Assembly (NCBI RefSeq): GCF_002261425.1
Contig: NZ_NEVJ01000001.1
Coordinates: forward strand, 558,001-622,000
DNA length: 64,000 nt
Reading direction: 5' to 3'
Source of the DNA: Bordetella genomosp. 9
Lineage (GTDB): Bacteria > Pseudomonadota > Gammaproteobacteria > Burkholderiales > Burkholderiaceae_B
The notes below the pieces were generated by a model. It saw only the letters and a program-made list of their open reading frames with translations, was not told the origin of the DNA and did no database searches. This document shows positions 35,948 to 47,200 of this stretch, in pieces. Both the position numbers and the translations under genes were made by a program. The stretch's first letter is position 1, and every line of letters begins with the position of its first letter.

Positions 35948-37582
35948 ATGCACGCCCTGTCGAATCATGTCCCGATATCCCTGTCACGCCCTGCCCGTCG
36001 CCCGCGCGGGACGCGCCGGCTTGCCGCCATCGCGCTATTGCTGGCGGGTGCGCATACGACCCTGTGGGCGGCGGACATGCCCGCGGACAAAATCGTCGCC
36101 ATGAGCCTGCCGCAATTGCGCGCCGCGCTCGACAGCGGCGCGCTGAGCGCCGAGGCGCTGGTCGGCGCCTACCTGGCGCGCATCGAGGCCGGCGATCGCG
36201 GCGAACAAGGACTCCATGCCGTGATCGCGCTCAATCCCGACGCCATGGCCCAGGCAAGGGCGTGGGATGCGCGGCACGGCCAGGGCAAGTCGAGCGCGCC
36301 GCTCGCCGGCATCCCATTCCTGGCGAAGGACAACTACGATGCCGCGGGCATGCCCGCGACGGGCGGCTCGCTCGCGTTGCGCACGTCCATTCCGGCCACG
36401 AACGCATTCGTGATCCAGCGCTTGCTGGATCAGGGCGCCATCCTGCTGGGCAAGACCAATCTGTCGGAGCTGGCGGCCTCGTATGGCTGGTATGGATACA
36501 GCTCGGTGGGCGGGCAGACCTTGAATCCCTACAGCCCCTTGCGCACGGCGGACGGGTCCAGCAGCGGCTCGGCCGCCGCTGTGGCCGCGAAGTTCGCGCC
36601 GTTCGCGCTAGGCACCGATACCACCGGATCCATCCGTGCCCCGGCAAGCGTCACGGGGACGGTCGGGATGCGCACGACCATGGGTCTGATCAGCCGCTCG
36701 GGCATCATTCCCATGTCGCTCACCTCCGACGTGGCCGGCGTGATCACGCGGACCGTGGAGGATCAGGCCATCGTGCTCGATGCGATCCAGGGCAAGGACG
36801 ATGCCGATGGCGCGACCGTGGACGTCGCTCGGCCGTTGTCTTCGCTGGCATCGGGCCTGGCCGGCGCGGCGCTGGCCGGCAAGTCGATCGCCGTGGTGGA
36901 CAACTTCGATGGCGGCAGCCCCGATGTGGACGCGGTCAAGCGCCAGGCCGTCGCCGGGTTGCGGAAGGCGGGCGCCCGTATCGTCGAGCTCCGCCTGCCC
37001 AAGCCGTACGCCACGCTGCAACCGGACCTGCTGGGCCCGATCGGGCTCGCTGAATTCCGTCCGCAGTTTGAGGCCTATCTGGCCAAACTACCAGCCGGGC
37101 AGCCGCACGACCTGCCGGCGTTCCTGCGCGCGCTCGACGGCCCGACCGACCGGGGAACCAAGGTCATCAATCCTGGCCGCTACAAGGGCCTGGTGGAAAA
37201 CCTGGAGACCCATACGACCGATTCGGCGGCGTACATCAGGATGTTGAGCGTGGTGATCCCCGACCTGAAGCGGCGCCTGCTCGCCTTGATGGACCAGGGC
37301 GGCTACGACGCATTGGTGTTCCCCACCATCGCGTGCACGGCGCCGGTGGTGCCGGGAAAGACCGATCCGACCTTCGTCTGCAACAGCTACGCCTACGCTG
37401 CCGGAAAGATCTCGTCGGCGACCGGCTTCCCCGAGATCACGGTTAACGCAGGCTGGGCGCCGGGCAATATGCCCGTCGGTATCTCGTTCCTGGGGCGGCC
37501 GGGCGACGACGCGCGGGTGCTGGCCCTGGCCGCCGCATTCGAACGCAGCCATGCGGGAATGCCGGTAGCGCAGGCGAAATAA
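35948..37582 (+). CDS. Exported amidase-signature hydrolase
   Basis: 544 residues. A Sec-type leader (about 20-41, ending T-L-W-A-A) precedes an amidase-signature domain, so the enzyme is probably periplasmic, unlike most amidases. The Ser-cisSer-Lys triad is visible: Lys in L-A-K-D-N near 125, Ser in G-S-S-S-G-S near 200, and the nucleophile Ser in T-T-G-S-I-R near 225. It would release ammonia from an amide before uptake of the acid by the co-encoded Bug receptor (inference). ATG 35948 follows GAGGAGGCA-like spacing. Confidence 0.9.
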   Translation: MHALSNHVPISLSRPARRPRGTRRLAAIALLLAGAHTTLWAADMPADKIVAMSLPQLRAALDSGALSAEALVGAYLARIEAGDRGEQGLHAVIALNPDAMAQARAWDARHGQGKSSAPLAGIPFLAKDNYDAAGMPATGGSLALRTSIPATNAFVIQRLLDQGAILLGKTNLSELAASYGWYGYSSVGGQTLNPYSPLRTADGSSSGSAAAVAAKFAPFALGTDTTGSIRAPASVTGTVGMRTTMGLISRSGIIPMSLTSDVAGVITRTVEDQAIVLDAIQGKDDADGATVDVARPLSSLASGLAGAALAGKSIAVVDNFDGGSPDVDAVKRQAVAGLRKAGARIVELRLPKPYATLQPDLLGPIGLAEFRPQFEAYLAKLPAGQPHDLPAFLRALDGPTDRGTKVINPGRYKGLVENLETHTTDSAAYIRMLSVVIPDLKRRLLALMDQGGYDALVFPTIACTAPVVPGKTDPTFVCNSYAYAAGKISSATGFPEITVNAGWAPGNMPVGISFLGRPGDDARVLALAAAFERSHAGMPVAQAK

Positions 37583-37596
37583 GCGGCGCCTTCGGC

Positions 37597-38577
37597 CTAC
37601 TGCGCCAGCTGCAGGCCGCGTTCCTTCACCAGGTCCTCGATGGATTTCCGCTGGTCCGCGATGAAGGACGCGAACGCCGGCCCGTTCTGCGTATCCAGGC
37701 CGATTCCCAGCGCCTGGAACTGCTTCCGCACTTCCGGGTCCTGCGCGGCGCGTTGCAGTTCCCCCGCCAGTTTGTCGACGATCGCTTGCGGTGTGCCCTT
37801 GGGCGCGAACACGCCATGCCATGACACGAAGCGATAGCCCGGCACGCCGGATTCGGCCAGCGTGGGCGTGTCGGGGAAGGCGGGCGATCGGTCCGCCGTT
37901 ACCGCCAGCAGGTCCAGCTTGCCGGCCTTCACCAGCGGGGTGGCGGCGCCGTCGATCATCACGTCCACCTGCCCGGATACCACGTCGGTCAGCGCGGGCG
38001 CGCTGCCCTTGTAGGGAATCTGCAGGATGTCCAGGCCCGCCGCGCCGCGCAGCATTTCCATGGCGAGCTGGCTGGGCGTGCCGTTGCCGCCCGTGGCGTA
38101 GGCCATCTTGCCGGGATGGGCCTTCGCGTAGTCGATGAAGTCGCGCGCCGACTTGAACTTGTATTTCGGGTTGGCGACCAGCAGCAGGGAAATGCTGGTC
38201 AGGCGTGACACGGGGGTGAAGTCGGCCTGCGCGTCATAGGGAAGGTTGGGCATCGACAGGCGGTTGATGGCATGCGTGGCGATGTCGCCCAGCAGCAGCG
38301 TGTATCCGTCGGGTTCGGCCTTGGCGGCCAGCGCCGCGCCGATGGAGCCACCCGCGCCCGGCCTGTTGTCCACGATGACGGACTGGTGCAGCGCATCGCC
38401 CAGCTTGCGCGCGAAGACACGGCCGATGACGTCGGAGTTGCCGCCGGCGGGGTAGGGCACGATCAGCCGTATGGGTTTGTCCGCGGGCCATTCCGCGGCG
38501 GCCGCGGGACGCGGCGCGATTGCCAGGGTAGCGAACATCGCCAGCAGGCCGGCAATCGCCGCTCTCGGTCGATACAT
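37597..38577 (-). CDS. Bug/TctC-family periplasmic receptor
   Basis: 326 residues. Signal peptide with A-A-A-A-E cleavage near 28, then P-I-R-L-I-V-P-Y-P-A-G-G-N-S-D. Conserved Bug loops seen at R-P-G-A-G-G-S-I-G (near 76) and Y-A-T-G-G-N-G-T-P-S (near 155). It lies 105 bases downstream of the sulfatase gene on the same strand, so it probably binds the desulfated product or the sulfate ester itself. Confidence 0.93.
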   Translation of the reverse strand: MYRPRAAIAGLLAMFATLAIAPRPAAAAEWPADKPIRLIVPYPAGGNSDVIGRVFARKLGDALHQSVIVDNRPGAGGSIGAALAAKAEPDGYTLLLGDIATHAINRLSMPNLPYDAQADFTPVSRLTSISLLLVANPKYKFKSARDFIDYAKAHPGKMAYATGGNGTPSQLAMEMLRGAAGLDILQIPYKGSAPALTDVVSGQVDVMIDGAATPLVKAGKLDLLAVTADRSPAFPDTPTLAESGVPGYRFVSWHGVFAPKGTPQAIVDKLAGELQRAAQDPEVRKQFQALGIGLDTQNGPAFASFIADQRKSIEDLVKERGLQLAQ

Positions 38578-38682
38578 GATGCTGTCTCCATTGTCGTTAT
38601 CGTGCGTGCCCCGATTGCCTGGGCCGCAGCGTTATGGTTTCGGGCCGCCGGAGGTAACCTGCCGCCGGCATCCCGAGGAAAA

Positions 38683-40152
38683 TCAACCCGGCGACCCCAC
38701 CGTCTGCGTGGGATCGCTGAGCGGCGGCTGCGGATAATGCAGGCCGCGCTGTCCACCGAACGCGCGGTCGGCCCCGCGTCGGGTCGTGTCCGCCGCGACG
38801 CCGACCAGTTGCCCGTCCTTGATCCACGCCTCGTCCACGCCCCAGGCCTTCTGTACCAGGACCTGCTCCAGGCGCCGCCTGACGTCCGCGTAGGCAGGCA
38901 CGTCCGCCACGTCGCGGCATTCGCGCGGGTCTTCCCGCAGGTCGAACAATTGCAGCACGTTGCCGGCCGGATACCAGATCAGCTTGTGACGGCCATCGTG
39001 CGCCATGCGGGTCGCCAGCACGTTTTCCTTGCACTCGCCGTACAGGAAGTCGCGCCGCCGCGCGCCCACCATCGGCATGCCTTCGACGGTGTCCGGTATC
39101 GGCAGCCCGGCCAGCGACAGCAGCGTGGGCATCACGTCCTGCAGGCCCACCAGGCGCTCGTCGACATGGCCCGCCGCCACGCGTGCATCGCGCGCCGTGT
39201 CCACCAGGATCATCGGCACTTGCGCCGAGCCTTCGTAGAACAGGCGCTTCGCCCATAGGCCGAACGCGCCGAGCATATCGCCGTGATCGCCGGTGACCAT
39301 GATGATGGTGTCGTCCAGCAGGTTTTCTTCGCGCAGGGTGCCGATCAGCACGCGCAGCTGGTGGTCGATGTGCGTGCACAGCGCGTAGAAGGCGCGCCGT
39401 ATCGATTGCAGGTCGGCGTCCCGGATCGGCCAGTGGTCGCGGATGCTCTGCAGCGCGGGCGGCAACGTGCCCGTGTCCCAATCGGCTTGCGGGGGGAGGT
39501 CGATGCGGGCGCGCTCGTACAGGTCCAGATAGGCGGCCAGCGGCACCAGCGGCGGGTGCGGATGCGTATACGACACGTGCCAGAAGCCCGGCCGGCGCGG
39601 GTCGCGCCGCTTGATCATCTTGGCGGCCTCGCGCGTGGTCCAGTTGGTGACATGCAGCTTCTCGGCGAGATGCCAGGGCCGGTGCATGTAGTCGTTGTTG
39701 TTCATGCCGTGCAGGTACTGTTCGCCGGCGGCGCCCTGTTCGGCCAGGAAGATGTCGTAGTCGTCCACCGCGCCCAGCTGCGGCCGCCCTTCCTCGGCCA
39801 GCAGGATGTCGTCGAAGCCAATGCGGTCGCGCTGCGGATACAGGTGCATCTTGCCCACGGCATAGGCCTGGTAGCCGCCGTCGCGAAACGACTGCGCGAG
39901 CGTGGGCAGGGCCGGCATCTCCATCGCCGGGGCGAAATTGCGATCGCCATGTCCACGCGGCGACGTGCCCGTCATGACCGTGCGCCGCGCCGGGATGCAG
40001 ATCGGACATTCGGAGTAGGCGCGCGGATAGCGGGTGCCCAGGCGGGCCAGCTGATCGAGCGTGGGGGTCTGGATGACGGGATGGCCGGCGCTGCCCAGCA
40101 AGGCGCCGGGCCATTGGTCCACCATGACGAAGAGCACGTTGGGATGAGGCAT
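38683..40152 (-). CDS. Type I sulfatase family hydrolase
   Basis: 489 residues. The formylglycine motif C-I-P-A-R follows C-P-I near residue 52, the sulfatase C-x-(P/S)-x-R pattern whose Cys must be oxidised by a maturation enzyme. Further metal and substrate motifs: G-K-M-H-L near 97 and G-D-H-G-D-M-L-G near 290. The metal site near the N-terminus reads V-D-Q, so only one of the usual two aspartates is present. No signal peptide, so it is predicted cytoplasmic. Choline-sulfatase- and phosphonate-monoester-hydrolase-like enzymes share these features; the substrate is open. Divergent from LysR at 40314. Confidence 0.9.
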   Translation of the reverse strand: MPHPNVLFVMVDQWPGALLGSAGHPVIQTPTLDQLARLGTRYPRAYSECPICIPARRTVMTGTSPRGHGDRNFAPAMEMPALPTLAQSFRDGGYQAYAVGKMHLYPQRDRIGFDDILLAEEGRPQLGAVDDYDIFLAEQGAAGEQYLHGMNNNDYMHRPWHLAEKLHVTNWTTREAAKMIKRRDPRRPGFWHVSYTHPHPPLVPLAAYLDLYERARIDLPPQADWDTGTLPPALQSIRDHWPIRDADLQSIRRAFYALCTHIDHQLRVLIGTLREENLLDDTIIMVTGDHGDMLGAFGLWAKRLFYEGSAQVPMILVDTARDARVAAGHVDERLVGLQDVMPTLLSLAGLPIPDTVEGMPMVGARRRDFLYGECKENVLATRMAHDGRHKLIWYPAGNVLQLFDLREDPRECRDVADVPAYADVRRRLEQVLVQKAWGVDEAWIKDGQLVGVAADTTRRGADRAFGGQRGLHYPQPPLSDPTQTVGSPG

Positions 40153-40277
40153 ATGCGTCCTGGATGAACCGTCGCGAGGCGCCGGCGACGAGCCGCCCAG
40201 GTGATTCCACGTAAGGAGATGACCGCCCAGTCTAGGGGAGCGCGCGCCGGCCTGCCAGAGGTATAGCAGGAAGATCA

Positions 40278-40299
40278 GATATGCTTCTGGCGTTATATC
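40278..40299. promoter_or_regulatory. GATAT-N12-ATATC dyad upstream of LysR
   Basis: AT-rich inverted repeat in the sulfatase/LysR divergent spacer, 14 bases upstream of the preferred LysR start. It overlaps the alternative start at 40281, supporting 40314. Confidence 0.4.
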
Positions 40300-40313
40300 A
40301 GCCGGGAGCCCGC

Positions 40314-41234
40314 ATGGTCGCGCTTACCCTCGACCAATGGCGCCTGTTCGTCCAGATCGCGGACCAGGGCAGCCTATCCAAGGTGGCCGCCCTGCGCGAC
40401 GGCGCCCAGTCCGCGATCAGCCGGCAGTTGTCCGCCATGGAAAAGCAGTGCGGCGGCCGCCTGTTCCACCGCACGGGCCGGGGCGTCGAACTGACGGAAT
40501 CCGGACGGCAGCTCTATCCGCGCGTGGTGGCATGGATCGAAGAGGCCGACGCCTTGAGCCGCGATGCGGTCCGCGCGGTGGACCAGCCCGCCGGGCTGGT
40601 GCGGGTGGGGGTGCTGTCATCCATCGATCATGAACACCTGTCACGCGCCTACGACCGCGTCCGCCAGCTTCATCCGCAGATACGGCTGCGCATCCGCGAC
40701 GGCGTGGGCGCCGCGGTCAGCGAGTGGCTGGAGAACGGCGACGTCGACATCGGCATTCTGATGCGCGGAGGCGGCGACCACCGGCGCCGTGAAAGCACCC
40801 TGTTCGCCGCGCGGCACCTGCTGGTGGCCGCGCCGGGCGACGCCTTGACCCGCAACGCGACGGTGCCGTTCGCCGCCTTGCAGGGACTGCCGCTGATATT
40901 GGCCGGCGCGCCCAGTGCGTTTCGCCGGCAGATGGACCAGCTGTCGCGGCGCCTGGGCGTCACGCTGAACGTGGCGCTGGAATGCGATTCGCTGCAGTTC
41001 CAGAAGCATATGGTGATGCGTGGCGGCCTGTATGCGGTGCTGGCCGAGCACGCGGTCGCGCGCGATCGCGCGGCCGGTGTGCTGCAGGCTGCGGTGATCG
41101 TGAAGCCGTCGCTGACGCGCAGCATCACGCTGGCCACCTCCGAGGTGCGGCCGATGACGCTGGCCTGCCGCGAGGTGGCGCATATCCTGCGCAACACCCT
41201 TGAAGAAATCGGCCAGGCCATCGGCACGCGCTAG
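40314..41234 (+). CDS. LysR-family transcriptional regulator
   Basis: 306 residues. Winged helix-turn-helix (about 4-62; D-Q-G-S-L-S-K-V-A-A-L-R-D-G-A-Q-S-A-I-S-R) plus effector domain (about 88-295), resembling the nitrogen-assimilation-control subgroup. ATG 40314 has GGGAG 5 bases upstream and gives the usual short N-terminus; ATG 40281 would add 11 residues and overlaps an inverted repeat. Probably controls the divergent sulfatase-Bug unit. Its TAG overlaps the stop of the convergent autotransporter gene in a shared CTAG. Confidence 0.9.
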   Translation: MVALTLDQWRLFVQIADQGSLSKVAALRDGAQSAISRQLSAMEKQCGGRLFHRTGRGVELTESGRQLYPRVVAWIEEADALSRDAVRAVDQPAGLVRVGVLSSIDHEHLSRAYDRVRQLHPQIRLRIRDGVGAAVSEWLENGDVDIGILMRGGGDHRRRESTLFAARHLLVAAPGDALTRNATVPFAALQGLPLILAGAPSAFRRQMDQLSRRLGVTLNVALECDSLQFQKHMVMRGGLYAVLAEHAVARDRAAGVLQAAVIVKPSLTRSITLATSEVRPMTLACREVAHILRNTLEEIGQAIGTR

Positions 41235-44200
41235 AACGGCGCCATCACCCGCAGCGTGCCGCTATGGCTGGCGATCCGACCGGACAGTTCGCCGTCGTAT
41301 TGCAGCCGGAAGTCCACGCCCGATTTCGTGGTGACCTGCAGGCCGGCGCCTATCCTGGCGATGACGCTGTCCGTTTCCATGGTGGTGCTGAAGGATCCGG
41401 AACCGGCGGGCGCGCCCTGGAAGCTCGCGTTCGTGCGCCATTTGTCCTTGGACAGGAAGGACGCGCCGGCATAGGCATAGGGCCGCATCGTCGCGCCGTT
41501 GCCGAGCTCGGCGCGGCCGCCGATTTCCAGCATGGGCGACAAGGCCATCACGAACTGGTCGCTGCCATCGACCGACAGGTGCAGCTCGTTGCCGGATTCC
41601 TTGTAGCCGGGCATGCGCACATAGGTCGCGTCGAGGTCCAGGTAAGGCTTCAGGTAGAAGCTGTCGGTGGGCGCGAAGGTGCGGGCCGCGCGCAGCTTGG
41701 CGCCCATGCTGTACACGTCCGGATTGCCGTCCGCCGTGCTTTGCAGTCCGGGAATGCCGATGTTGCGATCCAGTTCGTACGAGCCGTAGCCGCCGCCCAG
41801 CGCGCCGGAGAAGGTCCACGGGCCGGCCTGGTGCTTCAGTACGACGCCCAGGTAGCCGCTATCGCCATCGCCCGTGACGCGGCCATCCTGGCCGCGCAGC
41901 TGGCTGCTTTGGTAGGCGCCCGACGCGCCGATGAACCAGTCCGGGCGGAACTGGCGCTGGCCGCCGAACTGGTAGGTCATGCTGTCGTACTTCAGGTCCG
42001 CGGTGCCGCCGTTGCCATCCTGGTGCGTGCTGCGGCCGGTCACCTGGCCCCACAGGCAGTCGCGTTCGCCGGTCAGCGGGCCGCTGCCCGTGAAGACCGG
42101 GCAGGACATCATGCCGTTGTTGAAGCGGGCCATGCTGGCCTGCATCTGCACCGCGGGCGCCAGCGCCACGCCGGGCGACAGGTCGGACAGGCTTTGCCGG
42201 TAGGTGTCGGCGCCCTGGCGCGAGGCCTGGTCCAGGGCGGCGAACAGCACGCCGAACCCCGGGTTGCCGCCGGCGTCCCACGCGCGCTGCAGATTGTTCG
42301 CGACGGTCTCCTGGTTATGGCGCAGGCCCATCGACGAGGCCGCGAAATCGGCGCCGGCGGCGCGCACGCGTACGTCCGGCCCGGCCTGGCGCGTCGCGTA
42401 GTCGATGACGGGCGAATCCACCGCATCGAGCTGACCCTGCGTGGCGCCCTGGGTCGTCAGTACCGTGACCTCGCGGTCGGGTAGCAGGTTGGTGGGCGTC
42501 ACGTCCACCTTGCCGTCCAGGGTCGACGGCCCCTGCACGACCAGGCTGTTCGTACGCAACTGATCGAAGTCCGTCGTGACGCGCAGGACGCCGGCAGGCT
42601 GCTGGCGGAAGCTTCCGCTGACGCTGGTGGTGTCGTAGCGCCCGGGCGTGCCGATGACCATCAGGCCGGCGTTGTCGACGTCGGCCTGATAGATGCTCGC
42701 GTTCGCGAGCGTGCCGGTGCTCGCGTTGTTCAGGTCGGGCAGGTTGCCCGTGCACGCCGTGTTGCCGCTCAGGTTGTTGCAGATGACGTTGCCCTGGACG
42801 GTGCCGCTGTTGTTGATCGTCAAAACCGATCCGAGCGAGGTCTCGTTATCGCCGCTGTAGCGCACCGCCACGCCGGAAAGGGCGGATATGGACCCGCCCG
42901 CGCCGACGTTCAGGACGTTGTCCGTGCCGGAGACGATCCAGACGCCGTTGCCGTTGTCGCCGGTGCCGCCCTGCACGCTGCCGTTCACGGTGACCGTGAT
43001 GATGCCGTTGCCCGATGGGCCCTGGCTCTGCGCGAAGATGCCGGTGCCGCCGCTGCCGGTCGCGTTCAAGGTGCCCGCCTGGGTGACCTGCACGGCTCCG
43101 GCCGTGCCCTGGGCGGACACGTTGGTGTTGCCGGCGAAGCCGCTGCCGCCCACGCCGCCCACGCCGCCGCCGCCGCCGATCGATTGCGCCAGGATGCCGA
43201 AGGCGTTGGTGCCGTACACGTTGACCCCGCCATCGGCCGAGACGGTCACGGGGCCGCCGTTGCCGCTGGCATTCGCGTCGGCGGGCTTGCCGCTCCAGTC
43301 GGCGGGGTCCAGTTGCAGGCTCAGCGAACTGTCACCGGCGATACCGCCGCCGCCGCCGACGGATTGGGCCACGATGGCATGCGCGCCCGCGCCCGAGGTA
43401 TTCAATCGGCTGCCGCCGGTCAGCGCCAGGTTGACCGAACCGCCATTGCCGCCGGCGCCGCCGCTGCCGCCCAGTCCCGCGCCGAGCAGGTTGCCGCTAT
43501 TGCCCGCGCCGCCTATCCCGCCGCCGCCGCCGATGGACTGCACCAGCACGCCATACGCGCGCGGTCCCGTGGTCGTGAAAGCGCCGCCCGTGGACGCGTT
43601 GATGCTGCCGCCGTCCCCGGTGACGCCGCCCTTGCCGCCCACCGCGAGCGCGATTTCGTGCGTGTTCAGGCCGAGCGCGTAACTCGTGTTGCCCGCGCCG
43701 CCGATGCCTCCGCCACCGCCGATGGATTGCATGACCAGGGCGGGCGAGTCGCTGCCCGTGGTGGAAATATTGATCCAGCTGCCTCCAGTGGGAATCGTGA
43801 TCGTGCCGCCCGAGCCCGACGCGCCGCCCGCGCCGCCGGCCACGCCGCCGACCGTGATGTTGCCGCTGGCCATGTCGGAGCCGTCGCCGCCCTGGCCGCC
43901 GCCGCCGCCGATGGATTGCAGCAGGACGCCGTAGGCCGAATAGCCCGCGGTGGTGATCAGGTTGGCATGGTCGTCGTCGAAGACCGCCTTGACGTCGCCG
44001 CCGTTGCCCGACACGCCGCCGGTGCCGCCGACGCCGACAGTGATGTTGGCATTGACCTTGCTGCCCGATGCGGTGGACGAGCCGCCGGCGCCGCCGCCGC
44101 CGCCGATGGACTGGGCGACGTAGCCGTCCGCCCAGTCGCCCTGGGTGGCGATCTGGCCGGCATGCGTGAAGGTGACCGCGCCCCCGTCCCCGCCGCCGCC

Positions 44201-47200
44201 GCCGCTGCCGCCGACGTTGACGGTGAGGGTGTAGGTTGCGCCGGAATCCGACAGCCGGTTCTTGTTGTCCTCGAAGGTGCCGATGCGATCCAGGATGGGA
44301 TTGGAAGAGGCATCCGCGCCGATGGAGCCGCCCAGGCCGCCGCCTCCGCCTACCGATTGCAGCATGACGCCGTCGGCATCGCCGCCCGCCGTGGCGATTG
44401 CGCCGGACGTCGTCGCGGTCACGGCGCCGCCGTTGCCGCCGCTGCCGCCGGTCTTGCCCACGCCCACGCTCAGGCGACCGCCATAGCCGTTCACCGCGCC
44501 GCCCAGGTATAGCGTGCCGCCCTGCGAATTGCCGCCGCCGCCGCCGATGGATTGCGCGGTGATGCCGCGCGACCCCGAGCCCAGCGTCTGGATGGTCTGG
44601 TTGGGGTTCTGCGTTACGGTGACCGTGCCGCCATCGGCGCCCTGGCCGCCTTGGCCGCCGAGCCCCACGGTGGCCTTGAGATTCACCAGGCCGCCTTGCG
44701 CATAGGCGTTGCTGGCGCCGACGCCGCCGTTGCCGCCCCCGCCGCCGATGGACTGCGCCAGCACGCCGTTGGCGTAGTCGCCGTAGGTCACGATGGTGGA
44801 AGCCGGCGGCCGCACGTCGACGGGCGGCAGTTGCAGCGCGGCCGGAATGCGGGCGTATGCGCTGCCGGCGTCGCCCAGCGTCACGTTGACCTGGCCGCCG
44901 TTGCTGCCGCTGCCGGTGTTGATGCCGCCGATGGCGATGGACGAAGAAATCTCTACACTGTCCGAATCGCCCAGCGTGGTCGACAGCGTGGATGCGTCGC
45001 CGCCATTGCCGCCGCCGCCGCCGATGGACTGCGCGACCACCGCATGCGATCCGTCGCCCAGCGTCGCGACGGATGTGCCGTTGGCCAGGTTGACGGTGAC
45101 CGTGTTGCCCGCGCCGGCGATGCCGCCGTTGCCGCCCACGGAGGCCTGCATATTCACCGCGACGGGAACGCCGGTTCCGGTCGGGGCCACGAGCACGAAA
45201 TCCTTGGCGGTGGCGCTGCCGCCGTTACCGCCCCCGCCGCCTATCGATTGCGCCAGGATGCCGAAGGCGTCGTCGGGCGCGAAGGTCGCGGGGTTGACGT
45301 TCGGCGGCGGCATGCCAGTCACGATGCTGCCGTTGTTCAGGGTGACCGTGGTCGTACCCGCCGAGCCGCCGGCCCCGCCGCTGCCGCCGATGGCCACGCC
45401 CGCGTCGAAGCCGATCGTTGCGTTGAAGTATGACGAGTCGCCGCCGTTGCCGCCGCCGCCGCCGATGGACTGGGCCAGCAGGCCCGTGGCGTGTTGGCCG
45501 CTGGTGGCGATCGACAGGAAATCCTGCTGCACCGAGACGTTTCCGCCGCTGCCGCCCGCACCGGCCGAGCCGCCGATCTGCAGCTGCACGAACGACGCCA
45601 GGCTCACGTTGCTGGCGCTGCCGCCGTTGCCGCCGCCGCCGCCGACCGATTGCGCGACCAGGCCCACGGCGTAGTCGCCCTGCGTGGTGATGACGCCAGG
45701 CAGGATGGCGGGCAGGGGCCCGCAGGCTCCCGTGTTGTCCACGCACACCGTGCCGCCGTTGCCGCCGCCGCTGGCGCTGCCGCCGATGCCGAGCGACACG
45801 CCCGTCGAGACGGTCATGGTGTCGCCGCCGTTGCCGCCGCCGCCGCCCACCGATTGGGCCAGTGCGCCGATCGCATAGCTGCCCGTGGTCTGTATCGTGC
45901 CCAGGTTGAACATATTGACGGCGCCGCCGGCGCCGCCCGCCGATCCGGTGCCGCCCACGCCGGCGATGCCCTTGGCGCTGCCGCCCGTGCCGCCGCCCCC
46001 GCCCACGGACTGCGCCAACAGCCCGATGGCCGCGTTGCCGCTTGTGGTGACCGCGCCCGAGTTGTAGACCTGGACCATGCCGCCGGGCGAAGTCGTCGTG
46101 CCCGCCGCGTTGCCGCCGACGGCCAGCAGGCCGTTGGACGACCCGGCGGCGCCACCGCCGCCACCTATCGACTGCGCGACGATGCCGTGGGCGGCGTAGC
46201 CGGCCGTGGTGATCGGGCCGGTATTGGCGACCTGCGCCATGCCCGCCGTGCCGCCGCCCGCGCCGGAACCGCCCAGCGACACCAGCGACGACGTGTCCAC
46301 GCCGCCATTGCCCCCGCTGCCCCCCACGGACTGCGCCAGGATGCCGTAGGCATGGTCGCCGCTGGTATTGATGCTTCCGGCCGCCTGGATGGTCACGCTG
46401 GAGGCGTCGCCGCCATTGCCGCCGTTGCCGCCGGAGCCGCCCAGCACGCCGACGAAATCGGAACCAGTGCCGCCGCCGCCGCCCACGGAATGGCCGACGA
46501 TGGCAGCCGAATAGTTTCCGCTGGTCGTGATGGTCGTGCTTGCGTCCGTGTACACGTACACGAGGCCGCCGTTGCCGCCGAAGCCACCGCCGCCTCCCGT
46601 GCCGGCCAGCGCGCCGCCATTGCTGCCGTCCCCGCCCAGGCCGCCCAAGGACTCGGCGAGTATGCCGAACATCGAATCGCCGCGCGTGGTCACGGAGCCG
46701 CCATCGATCAGCTTTACCTGGGAACCCCAGGACGCGCCGCCGCTGCCGCCATATTCGTCGCTGCCGGGGCCCTGGCCCCCGGCCCCGCCATGGCTCAGCG
46801 CCGCGATGCCGGCGCCCACGGCACTCGGGGAGCCGGTGACGTCCAGCAATACGTTCGCGTTCGACGCCGTGACCGAGGCGTATTCCGCGTTGCCGCCCGC
46901 GCCGCCGCGGTCGCTGTTGTCGGTGGAGGGCAGGCCGTCGCCGCCGGCCGACCTGGCGGCCAGGCCGAACAGGTAGCCCTGGGTCGTCGCGTTCCAGTAG
47001 ACGCTGATGGGCGCCGTGTTGGTGATCACGCCGTAGCCGCCGGCGCCGGCGTTGCCGTTGTTGGGTCCGCCGCTGCCGCCCACGGATTGCGACAGGATCG
47101 CGGCGCCCAGCGCCACGCCTTGTACGCGGCTGCCGCTGCTGCCCAGCGCGATGCTGCCGTTGTTGTTGACCGTGGCCGTGCTGGCGCTGCCGCCGCCGCC

